Position numbers and translations under genes: made by a program
The notes under the pieces: generated by a model
Database searches by the model: none
Seen by the model: the letters and a program-made list of their open reading frames with translations, nothing else
What the model was told of the DNA's origin: nothing
Shown: one piece after another, positions 42,746 through 50,536 of the stretch
How positions within the stretch are numbered: the first letter of the stretch is position 1
How the letters are laid out: the number at the start of each line of letters is the position of its first letter
Source of the DNA: CAZWVI01 sp964637165
GTDB taxonomy: Bacteria > Planctomycetota > UBA1135
Assembly: GCA_964637165.1 (NCBI GenBank)
Contig: CAZWVI010000006.1
Coordinates: 54,760-118,759 of the forward strand
Reading direction: 5' to 3'
DNA: 64,000 bases

Positions 42746-43975
42746 TTAGGCTTGATGGCCTTCGAAATCAGCCATCATGCGCAAGCCGCCGGTAAGCGGC
42801 ATGGCGTAGTCGCGAAAGGCTGGGGCGACTGCGTTCTCACCATCGATAAATTCCTCTGGCATATCTTTGGTTACTTTGGCAACCGTACTCAAAGGAGTCA
42901 CGAATGGTTCGCAACGGTAGTCAGCACCCTCGATGCGGCGCATGGCTATTGAACCTGATTGGTGGTCGCCAGAGACCGCGGCGCGAATTGCCGCAACCCC
43001 GCACTCGCGAGCCTCGCCGGAATCAACCGGTGAAACGTCAGCCGGGAATGAACGTTGTAAGTAGCCGAAGGTATCGGCACGCACACGAATATCTCCAAGG
43101 CCTTCCTTAACCAAGTTAGCGAGCGCGTCGCCCAAAGCACCGGTGCCCGACAACTGTACATTGCCGTGGCTGTCAGCTTGACCAGCAAGTGCCGAACCAG
43201 CTTCTTCTGCGTAAACTTGCAGAAAGGGTTTGCCTTCGGCGTTGTGAATTCCTTCTGAAACGGCAACTACACAGCGACCGTAACGTTCATAAACTTGCTT
43301 CACATCAGCAACAAATTTTTCAGGATTGAATACGCGCTCGGGCAGGTACACCAAGTGCGGGCCATCACTTTCGTCACGCCGGCCAAGCGTTGCGGCAGCG
43401 GTTAGCCAACCAGCATGTCGCCCCATCACCACGTTAATTTTCACGCCGCGCAATGAACGGTTGTCGCGGTCATCACCTTGAAAGGCGTGAGCAACAAAGC
43501 GCGCCGCCGAGCCGTAGCCAGGACAATGGTCTGTTACGCACAAATCATTATCAATGGTTTTTGGAATATGGAAGCAACGCATTTCATAACCTTGTTCAGC
43601 TGAAAGTTGCTCCACGATGTGCGCGGTTTCAGCAGTATCGTTACCACCGATGTAAAAGAAGTAACGAATGTCAAAAGCCTTAAAGGTCTGGATCATCTTC
43701 GTGACATCTTCCGCGGTTGGCTTCATGCGCACCGAGCCAAGCGCCGCCGCCGGAACATGGGCCACTGCTTCTAGACACTCTTTACTTTCAAGGCCAAGGT
43801 CGATCAAATCGCCACTCATCATGCCTTGCACGCCGTGGCGCGCACCGAGTATTCGGGTGATTGCTTCGGGGTGCTTGAGCGCTTCGATTACCGCGCCAAT
43901 TAATGATTGATTGATGACCACTGTTGGGCCACCTGACTGGCCAAACACGGCCGCTCCTTTAAATGTTTCTGTCAT
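42746..43975 (-). CDS. pfp: 6-phosphofructokinase, probably pyrophosphate-dependent
   Basis: The protein has 409 residues. The donor-site motif reads GGNDTAETAH where ATP enzymes have GGDG, and the loop PKTIDNDL has Lys where ATP enzymes have Gly (PGTIDND); both changes are the known markers of PPi specificity. The fructose-6-phosphate site VMGRHAGWLTA is present, as is the starting AVFGQSGGPTVVINQS. Asn instead of the first Asp in GGDD is a variant. It makes fructose-1,6-bisphosphate reversibly, so it serves both glycolysis and gluconeogenesis. Direct support is strong for the family and good for PPi. Confidence 0.88.
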   Translation of the reverse strand: MTETFKGAAVFGQSGGPTVVINQSLIGAVIEALKHPEAITRILGARHGVQGMMSGDLIDLGLESKECLEAVAHVPAAALGSVRMKPTAEDVTKMIQTFKAFDIRYFFYIGGNDTAETAHIVEQLSAEQGYEMRCFHIPKTIDNDLCVTDHCPGYGSAARFVAHAFQGDDRDNRSLRGVKINVVMGRHAGWLTAAATLGRRDESDGPHLVYLPERVFNPEKFVADVKQVYERYGRCVVAVSEGIHNAEGKPFLQVYAEEAGSALAGQADSHGNVQLSGTGALGDALANLVKEGLGDIRVRADTFGYLQRSFPADVSPVDSGEARECGVAAIRAAVSGDHQSGSIAMRRIEGADYRCEPFVTPLSTVAKVTKDMPEEFIDGENAVAPAFRDYAMPLTGGLRMMADFEGHQA

Positions 43976-44035
43976 GGTTCTCGGTTAATGAGGGGTAAGT
44001 AGTTTAAGCAGTTGGGCGGCCCGAGGCACGCGCGA

Positions 44036-44083
44036 TATAAAAAAACTAAGGTTTCACCGCACCCCCAAGTCCGGTGAAACCTT
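44036..44083 (-). terminator. Rho-independent terminator of the CBS-pair gene
   Basis: AAGGTTTCACCG (44048-44059) and CGGTGAAACCTT (44072-44083) form a perfect 12-bp stem with a 12-base loop. Read on the minus strand the stem is followed by AGTTTTTTTATAT. It lies 13 bp after the stop of the CBS-domain gene (44097). Confidence 0.9.
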
Positions 44084-44096
44084 AAAAAGTACGCGA

Positions 44097-44585
44097 TTAA
44101 CCCGCCGACGCGGGAGCCGTTAGAGCTACCTCATAAGCACTCACGGCCTTGAGCAGGTCGGTTGCAGATAGCAATCCAATAGCTGCCCCATCCTCAGTTA
44201 CCACCACTCGGTGGATTTCTTTTTCCATCATTAATTCCGCCACTTGGCCGGCAGTCTGTTGCTTATCACACGTAAAAACTGCTGGAGTCATGATGTCATT
44301 AACGGTGGCACCATCGAGCAAATTGACAAACTCCTGATAATTTTCTTCTTCCGGGCTAGGCACGAAAGTTCGGGAGAAGTTGTGCTCGGTGTCAACGAAT
44401 TCGTCTGACAAGTACACCATCAAATCGGTGTATGACACCACGCCGACCAGGCGATCACCTTCTTTTACCAAGGCACCGTGGATGGCATTGTCACGCAAAA
44501 AGTCGGTCAAGTCACGCAGTCCCAAGTTGGCGGGAACGGTCATTAACCGGGAAGTCATTAAGTCCGAAGCTGTGTATGTATTCAT
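44097..44585 (-). CDS. CBS-domain-pair protein
   Basis: The ATG at 44585 has AAGGAG seven bases upstream, so I take it over the longer frame reaching 44627; the product is about 162 residues. Two CBS motifs fill the protein: ASDLMTSRLMTVPANLGLRDLTDFLRDN ending with LVGVVSYTDLMVYL, and VNDIMTPAVFTCDKQQTAGQVAELM ending AIGLLSATDLLKAVS. Such stand-alone Bateman modules bind adenosine nucleotides and regulate partners. No partner domain is fused. It is monocistronic, ended by the strong terminator at 44036-44083. Confidence 0.9.
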   Translation of the reverse strand: MNTYTASDLMTSRLMTVPANLGLRDLTDFLRDNAIHGALVKEGDRLVGVVSYTDLMVYLSDEFVDTEHNFSRTFVPSPEEENYQEFVNLLDGATVNDIMTPAVFTCDKQQTAGQVAELMMEKEIHRVVVTEDGAAIGLLSATDLLKAVSAYEVALTAPASAG

Positions 44586-44676
44586 GGTGGCTCCTTGGCG
44601 ACCTGAATGAATTTCTGCCGCCACCAATTAATAGACCCTGTCACTGTTAAGGCAAGGCGCAACTTGAAAGAAACTT

Positions 44677-45723
44677 TTAGCTGTTGCTGGGAGCGGCTCT
44701 AGTCTCCCCTACTAAACCGACCAAACCGGCATAGCGCGCACCGCGGCAACTTATGCGACCGAGCGGAATCAACACTGCCAAGCTCCACATCGGAATCAGT
44801 TCGCGTTTAGCCGCTTCAAGGCAAACCGCCAGCCAGGCTAATTCAATTGCAAAGCCAATGCTCACTACTCCTAATGCACGCAATGGTTCGAGTAAGAATT
44901 GCCCGACACCGCGTAACACCGCCAATAAGGCCGATGATTTTCCGCCGACCACCATTGCTGCTCGACCGAGGTCCAGGCAAAGTTCCACTACCACTAAAGC
45001 CAGTAGGTAAAGCACTTCGCGACTTCCGGTAATCCAGCGCGCAATTGATTCTGAGTTGGCTTGGTTGATGTCGCCATCTGTTAAAAATTGTTTCATAACC
45101 CAATCACCTGGGTTAGACCAAAACAGCCAAGTTACCGCAAAGAACAGTGGCATTCCGAGAATCCATGTCCTGAAAAATGGGAAGAACCAAGTGCCACCTT
45201 CACGTAAGAATGAGATTAGCGAATGTTCGCGTTTACGAGATGCGGCAATTCCCATGAAGCCCGCACAAACCAATAAACCAAAAATCGAGGCGGCCAACAC
45301 GCTAGGGGTAATTGCCGAACCGACCCCACTCATCAATCCGGGTGAAGAACGCTGCCACTCTCCCAAAACCCAACTTGGCGCGACTTGTAAGAAATCAAAT
45401 TTCGCATCGGTTGGGTGCTCAACTAACTGGGCAACACCACTTAAGGCATCACGATAAACCGCGACAGCTGTTGGCAAGGCCAGTAACAGCGACAAACAAA
45501 CTAGGGTTAGTAGAACGCGCGGCCGGCCTAGGGCGAGACCTAAACCAGAAAACACATGACTAATTACGCGCTTGCGTGGCGACCCCGGCTCGGGCGTTGT
45601 TTGCGCTTGGGCAGCGGCAGCATGTTGTGGAGCTTGCTCCTCTTCGGTTGGAAATGCATCGACGACCATAGTGGTGTCAGGCATTGGTGTTGGCTCAGTA
45701 TTTGTTTTGTTTTGCTCGCTCAC
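44677..45723 (-). CDS. Membrane protein of unknown function coupled to M1 peptidase
   Basis: The GTG at 45723 overlaps the peptidase stop by GTGA and gives 348 residues; I prefer it over the in-frame upstream start at 45762. The first 70 residues are hydrophilic, acidic and Pro/Thr/Gln-rich. Then six hydrophobic segments follow (for example VLLTLVCLSLLLALPTAVAV, ILGMPLFFAVTWLFW and LLALVVVELCLDLG). I do not recognise a family. Four-base overlap with the upstream peptidase suggests coupled expression. Confidence 0.7.
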   Translation of the reverse strand: MSEQNKTNTEPTPMPDTTMVVDAFPTEEEQAPQHAAAAQAQTTPEPGSPRKRVISHVFSGLGLALGRPRVLLTLVCLSLLLALPTAVAVYRDALSGVAQLVEHPTDAKFDFLQVAPSWVLGEWQRSSPGLMSGVGSAITPSVLAASIFGLLVCAGFMGIAASRKREHSLISFLREGGTWFFPFFRTWILGMPLFFAVTWLFWSNPGDWVMKQFLTDGDINQANSESIARWITGSREVLYLLALVVVELCLDLGRAAMVVGGKSSALLAVLRGVGQFLLEPLRALGVVSIGFAIELAWLAVCLEAAKRELIPMWSLAVLIPLGRISCRGARYAGLVGLVGETRAAPSNS

Positions 45724-47957
45724 CCCATGCCTCCGGCGTAGTGGAGAACTTGTTGCGCCCACAGTAATGCACGCAAACCTAATCGGTAAGCACGTTTTTC
45801 ATCGGCTTCTAAAAGTTGTGAATTATTCATCCAATCGCGGTCCAATAACAAACGACGCTGTGGGTCAACCACCACCGATTTGATTTGGTTTGACGAATTA
45901 GGCCACGACTTACGCCACCATTGGCTTTGGCCATTCCAGGACAATTCACTGGTGCTGTCGTCGTCCCAAGTGACGAGTATTTCAACTGGGAGTTTAAATT
46001 CACCCAAGCGCCGCAATTCCAAAGTTACGTCAAAATTGTTTTCATTCTCAAGAGCAGTTTTGCAACTAAGGCGATGAATTCCATAATCAAGAACGTCATT
46101 TTGTTGGTAAGCGTGATTCCAAATACTTTTCCAATTCAACACATGTCCAGCAACTTTAATTCCACCAGCATACTTTTCAATCATTGCCAACAAGTCAAGT
46201 GGTTGCGGATGGCCGAAACGATGTTTTTCATGATAGCCACGAATCACGCGAGTCCAGGCTACTGGCCCCATCAATCGTGCAAAAGTTTCCAAGGTCAAGG
46301 CCGGGCGCGAATAGGCGTTTACCCGGCGCATTTGGCCATTGAGCAATTTAAATGTAGGAGTTGCCAAAGGATCGGACCAATCACTGTTAAATGCGCCGCG
46401 CAATGACAACACCGCATCTTGTTCGACTTCTGGGTAATAGCTAAGTGGCGGAAGTTCACGCGCCCATTTAATCAGGCTAGTATCGCGACGAAGTTCTTGA
46501 CTTATTGGCGGCATAAAACCAAGGTCGGGAGTTTCCAGACGCTGCATTGAGAGTAAGCTCAAGGCGTTACCTTTTCCGTATGAAGGCATGCTAACTGGTG
46601 CTTGGCCATAATATTCACTGCCCAAAACATTGTACGTCGCAAGTGATTTCTCCCACCCCATAGCTTTCACACGTTGGGTACTAAAGGTATTAAATCCTTC
46701 GTCCAACCAAGCGTGATTAAACTCGTCATTACCCACTAGGCCATACCAAAATTGATGGCCAAACTCATGGATAGTTATACCTTCGGGTGACAAGGTGCGA
46801 GCGGCGCGACCTTTGCGAGTACCGCCGGTAAACAGGCGCGGGTACTCCATTCCGCCGGTTTGACGGGCGTTATGAGCCGGGTCAATAATTGATATTGTTG
46901 CGTACGGGTATTCACCATATTGAATTCCAAAGTAGTAAAGAGATTTCGCCGTCGCTTCTAAGTAGGCATCGGCATATTCACTGTGCTCTGGCTGTAACAT
47001 CAAAATCATTTCGACATCACGCGGGAATAAATCAGCAACTGATTTGATATGTTCAAATCCGGGTTCGCCAATTAGCGCATCGGCAAGTTGCTGCTCAAGT
47101 TCTCGATCACGCCAATTGTTTTCTTCAAGTAATTGGTGGAATGAAACGCTGTGAACATCGAAATCAGGATCCGCAGTCCAAGCAAAATCATGAATGTCGG
47201 TAGCATTAAAAGTGTAAGTAACGGTGTCGGAATTTGTTTCGACCTTAGTTGAACGAGTGCCGCTTGCCGCGACCTTATCGGCGTATCGTTTAGGGCAAGT
47301 TAGACGCAATTCCCAAGTGCCATAATCAGCATAAAACTCGGTCAAGTAATGATACGGCTCACAATTCCAAAATGCTTGGCCGTCCTTCAATTCAAATACG
47401 CCGACCTTGGGAAACCATTGGACCGCGTGAATATAGCCTCTATCGTTATCGCCACCACTACGTCGATAGGCCGGCGGCATAACCGTGGTGAAATCCAAAC
47501 TCACTTTTACACTTTGGCCGGGCTCAACTGGCTTTGGTAGTGGCAACTCCATAACCGTACGGTCCTCTGGTGCATCTGGTTGACGGCGCCAATTAATCGT
47601 CAAGTTGCGCGCTGCCGATGCATCATCTGGATAAATGCGTGCCGCTGAAATCTCGGTGCTCGCCGCCCAATCAAGTGGCATGCGATCATCACCAAACAAA
47701 TGTGCTTCACGCATGAAGACTGAATTCTTATTTGACCAGGCATTGTTGTAAACGTGCCAAACTAATTGAGAAGTTGAATGTTTCGTCCGATTGGTCCACT
47801 CCAGATTCAAGGTGCCAAAAATGGTGCGCCCATCGTCGTCCAAAGTTACGTCAATTTCATAATCGACCACCTTTTCGCATGAAGTTGGAAGTTGTGCCGG
47901 AGAACTGGCTACGACTGTTGAGAATGCAAGTGCAAGGAAGGGTATGCGGTGGAGCAT
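45720..47957 (-). CDS. M1-family zinc metallopeptidase
   Basis: The protein has 745 residues. A signal peptide (IPFLALAFSTVVASSPAQ) indicates secretion. The N-terminal beta-saddle domain leads to the catalytic domain with QTGGMEYPRLF, a GxMEN-like exopeptidase motif, and HEFGHQFWYGLVGNDEFNHAWLDEG, the HExxH-x18-E zinc site. A helical C-terminal domain follows. M1 peptidases remove N-terminal residues from peptides; a secreted form would scavenge peptides in the periplasm or outside. The stop couples to the membrane-protein gene, and repeat copy 3 lies just upstream of its start. Confidence 0.9.
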   Translation of the reverse strand: MLHRIPFLALAFSTVVASSPAQLPTSCEKVVDYEIDVTLDDDGRTIFGTLNLEWTNRTKHSTSQLVWHVYNNAWSNKNSVFMREAHLFGDDRMPLDWAASTEISAARIYPDDASAARNLTINWRRQPDAPEDRTVMELPLPKPVEPGQSVKVSLDFTTVMPPAYRRSGGDNDRGYIHAVQWFPKVGVFELKDGQAFWNCEPYHYLTEFYADYGTWELRLTCPKRYADKVAASGTRSTKVETNSDTVTYTFNATDIHDFAWTADPDFDVHSVSFHQLLEENNWRDRELEQQLADALIGEPGFEHIKSVADLFPRDVEMILMLQPEHSEYADAYLEATAKSLYYFGIQYGEYPYATISIIDPAHNARQTGGMEYPRLFTGGTRKGRAARTLSPEGITIHEFGHQFWYGLVGNDEFNHAWLDEGFNTFSTQRVKAMGWEKSLATYNVLGSEYYGQAPVSMPSYGKGNALSLLSMQRLETPDLGFMPPISQELRRDTSLIKWARELPPLSYYPEVEQDAVLSLRGAFNSDWSDPLATPTFKLLNGQMRRVNAYSRPALTLETFARLMGPVAWTRVIRGYHEKHRFGHPQPLDLLAMIEKYAGGIKVAGHVLNWKSIWNHAYQQNDVLDYGIHRLSCKTALENENNFDVTLELRRLGEFKLPVEILVTWDDDSTSELSWNGQSQWWRKSWPNSSNQIKSVVVDPQRRLLLDRDWMNNSQLLEADEKRAYRLGLRALLWAQQVLHYAGGMG

Positions 47958-47977
47958 AAGGGAATGCTACCCCGCTC

Positions 47978-48003
47978 AGACTCTGACCCCAAGTGCTGGG
48001 TCA
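47978..48003 (-). repeat. Palindromic intergenic repeat, copy 3
   Basis: Read on the minus strand: TGACCCAGCAC then TTGGGGTCAGAGTCT. It shares the arms and the GAGTCT foot with copies 1 and 2. It lies in the 50 bp between the sigma-factor stop (48008) and the M1 peptidase start (47957), in the same strand sense as both genes. Confidence 0.75.
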
Positions 48004-48007
48004 GTAT

Positions 48008-48640
48008 CTATTGCTCATTCCCACCCATCATTAATTTCAAGCGGGCCACGGCGTTAGTGTGTATTTGGCTTACACGGCTCTCGGTTAAATTCAACTGCGC
48101 AGCAATAGCGCGCATTTTTAAGCCATCTTGATAGTAGAGGCTCATAACCGCCCGCATTTTTTCAGGCAAATCAAGGATCTTCTCGCGCATTATCTCAATT
48201 AGTTCCTGATTCTCGCATTCGGCCGCTACTTCATTGGCTGCTAGGCGTTCATTGCCATTCTCGTCGGTCGGCAAACTACTGAAACTTGGGGCATCGACCC
48301 CCTCGCGTTTGGCCTTTTCACGTTGGGTTCGCGGCAAAAAATCCAAGCGGCGCAATTCATCGAGGATTGCCCCACGAATTCGGTGATAGGCGTAGGTCTT
48401 AAAACTGGCTCCCTGCTCCTGGTCATATGACTGAGAAGCTGACCACAGGCCAATCTGCCCAGCTGAGAACAGTTCTTCTTCAGAAACCGAGGCCGGCAAA
48501 CGACCCTTTATTCGGTTTACGACGTACCAAACTAGGTCGCTCCACTGTTCAAGTGAATCTTGGCAAACAGTTTTCTCAGAAGGACTTACGACTTTCGAGT
48601 TGGGTGTTTCTGATGAGGGGATTTGCTTTTCTGAGGCCAT
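48008..48640 (-). CDS. Sigma-70-family sigma factor, FliA/WhiG type
   Basis: The protein has 210 residues. Region 2 is WYVVNRIKGRLPAS with VSEEELFSAGQIGLWSASQSYD and ASFKTYAYHRIRGAILDELRRLD, the latter a signature of the FliA/WhiG/SigB-like group that lacks region 1. Region 4 is LDLPEKMRAVMSLYYQDGLKMRAIAAQLNLTESRVSQIHTNAV. It directs RNA polymerase to alternative promoters. In many bacteria FliA serves flagellar genes, but no flagellar gene is present here and the regulon is unknown. No strong ribosome binding site is seen; the neighbouring Topo VI genes are divergent. Confidence 0.9.
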   Translation of the reverse strand: MASEKQIPSSETPNSKVVSPSEKTVCQDSLEQWSDLVWYVVNRIKGRLPASVSEEELFSAGQIGLWSASQSYDQEQGASFKTYAYHRIRGAILDELRRLDFLPRTQREKAKREGVDAPSFSSLPTDENGNERLAANEVAAECENQELIEIMREKILDLPEKMRAVMSLYYQDGLKMRAIAAQLNLTESRVSQIHTNAVARLKLMMGGNEQ

Positions 48641-48877
48641 TTTGTTGTTCCACGAGCTTGATTTAGAACTCGCTTCATGGCTTCATCGGCTAGGAAGTTG
48701 CTTTACCTTTTGTAAAAAGTTGCATTTGTATTTATTTGATAATTTGGGGGTTTATTGGGAGCAATACCCAAAGCAGCCTCGGAGTTACTCCGAGAATCTG
48801 GCGACTTATTCAGCTGAGGGTGGAAATCCTCAGGCAAATCAGGCAAACTAGGCGCAACCCCTAAAGGGAGAACACGC
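48641..48877. other. 237-bp divergent intergenic region with three hairpins
   Basis: This gap lies between the divergent starts of the sigma-factor and topoisomerase VI genes. It holds three successive inverted repeats: TTGGG/CCCAA (48755-48771), CTCGGAG/CTCCGAG with a 3-base loop (48778-48794) and CTGAGG/CCTCAG with an 8-base loop (48814-48833). It could be a structured 5' leader of the top6B transcript. A ribosome binding site GGGAG lies at 48866-48870. I could not match the structure to a known riboswitch, and no promoter box is certain. Confidence 0.5.
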
Positions 48878-50536
48878 TTGGCAGCCCGCAAAAAACATTC
48901 CACCGCCGAAGACATGGCCAAGGCGCAAAAGGAGATCTCGGTCTCCGAATTTTTCGCCAAAAACCGCCACCTTCTCGGCTTTGACAACAAACAAAAAGCC
49001 CTCCTTACGACAATTAAGGAAGCCGTAGATAATTCACTTGACGCCTGTGAAGAGGCTGGAATTCTCCCCGAGATTCTGGTCGAAATTCACCAACTCGAAG
49101 AGGATCGCTTTCGCATCGTGGTCGAGGACAATGGCCCCGGTATCGTCAAAGCACAAATCCAAAACATCTTTGGGAAATTGCTCTATGGATCGAAATTCCA
49201 CAGCCGCCGACAGTCGCGCGGACAACAGGGGATTGGAATTTCTGCGGCCTTGCTTTACGGTCAAATGACTACCGGCAAAGGGGCGATTATTACTTCCAAA
49301 ACTAAGCGTGGCAAAGCTCAATTTCTAACTTTGCAAATGGACTCGGCCAAGAACAAGCCGATGATAACGCAGGAAGAAGAACTTAGCGAATGGCATCGTA
49401 AACAGGGCACGCGCTTCGAACTTGAACTTGAGGCTATTTATAAACGCGGCCTGCGGTCTGTTGATGACTACATAAAACAAACGGCCGTAGCCAACCCACA
49501 CTGCCAAGTCACTTACCTCACCCCTGCGATGAAGGGTGAAGCGCGAGTTTATGAACGTGGCGTACAAGATGTTCCGGAGCGGTCGGACGAAATCAAACCC
49601 CACCCTTATGGAGTGGAGCTAGGCGAACTCATTCGCATGTTGCGTGAAACGAATTCGCGTTGGTTGATTGGTTTTCTGCAAGATGAATTCTGCCGCGTTG
49701 GCAAGAAGAAAGCTCAAGAAATCATTAAGGCCGCTGGTCTTAACGACCGTACTTACCCAAGTCGGGTAGCTCGCCAAGAAGCCGATCGACTTTACCGCTC
49801 AATTCAGGAAACCAAAATTTCCGCCCCGCCGACAACTTGCTTATCACCGATTGGTGATGAACGAATTCGCGAAGGCTTGATGAAGGAATGTGATGCCGAT
49901 TTCTATGCGGTTGCGACGCGGCCACCTTCGGTTTACCGCGGCAATCCATTTCAAATTGAAGTGGGCCTTGCTTGGTCAAAACCCGGCGGCGACAACCTTG
50001 AAGTTGACCAAAGTGGGCGGATTAAAAAGACCAAAAAGAAACGTGGCACTACCGACACTGAAGACTTGCTCGGTAACGCTGATGATTCGGTTCGCCTAAT
50101 GCGCTTTGCTAATCGCGTACCGCTTCTTTCCCAACAATCAGGCTGTGGGTTCACCAAAGCGGCGGTGCAAACGTCCTGGAAAAACTACGGTCTTTCTCAA
50201 TCGCGCGGCGCGCTTCCAGTTGGCTCTGCGGCGATTTTCATCCACATGGCAAGCGTTTGGGTGCCTTTTACATCGGAAGCCAAAGAGGCCATCGCCTCTT
50301 ATCCTGAAATCCTAAAAGAAGTAAAGCTGGCCTTACAAGAAGCGGGACGCAAGCTTGGCGTGCACATTCGTAAAGGCAAGCGAGTTGCCTCTGAATTTCA
50401 AAAACGCACCTACATTGAGCAATACTTGCCGCATGTTGGCATTGGCCTTCAAGAAATACTCGGCATTACTGATGAAGAACGCGAAGACACGGTTGACGCA
50501 CTTCGCGAAACTATGGAATCAACCCGCAAGATCTAA
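48878..50536 (+). CDS. top6B: DNA topoisomerase VI subunit B
   Basis: The protein has 552 residues from a TTG at 48878 preceded by AAAGGGAG. GHKL-type ATPase motifs: the N box in EAVDNSLDACEEAGILPEI (residues about 47-65), VVEDNGPGI (about 82-90) and SRGQQGIGISAALLYGQ (about 111-127). Next comes the helix-two-turn-helix and transducer region, where Lys in QSRGALPVGSAAIF may mark the ATP-sensing loop. Subunit B binds ATP and dimerises to gate strand passage by subunit A. The length matches archaeal Top6B (about 530). The stop overlaps the top6A start (TAATG), so the subunits are made together. Topo VI is usual in archaea and plants, scattered in bacteria. Confidence 0.93.
   Translation: MAARKKHSTAEDMAKAQKEISVSEFFAKNRHLLGFDNKQKALLTTIKEAVDNSLDACEEAGILPEILVEIHQLEEDRFRIVVEDNGPGIVKAQIQNIFGKLLYGSKFHSRRQSRGQQGIGISAALLYGQMTTGKGAIITSKTKRGKAQFLTLQMDSAKNKPMITQEEELSEWHRKQGTRFELELEAIYKRGLRSVDDYIKQTAVANPHCQVTYLTPAMKGEARVYERGVQDVPERSDEIKPHPYGVELGELIRMLRETNSRWLIGFLQDEFCRVGKKKAQEIIKAAGLNDRTYPSRVARQEADRLYRSIQETKISAPPTTCLSPIGDERIREGLMKECDADFYAVATRPPSVYRGNPFQIEVGLAWSKPGGDNLEVDQSGRIKKTKKKRGTTDTEDLLGNADDSVRLMRFANRVPLLSQQSGCGFTKAAVQTSWKNYGLSQSRGALPVGSAAIFIHMASVWVPFTSEAKEAIASYPEILKEVKLALQEAGRKLGVHIRKGKRVASEFQKRTYIEQYLPHVGIGLQEILGITDEEREDTVDALRETMESTRKI

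Noticed and set aside
48703..48990. 95-residue minus-strand frame crossing the top6B start
   Set aside because: It runs through the intergenic hairpins and opposite the first codons of top6B, with no recognisable features.
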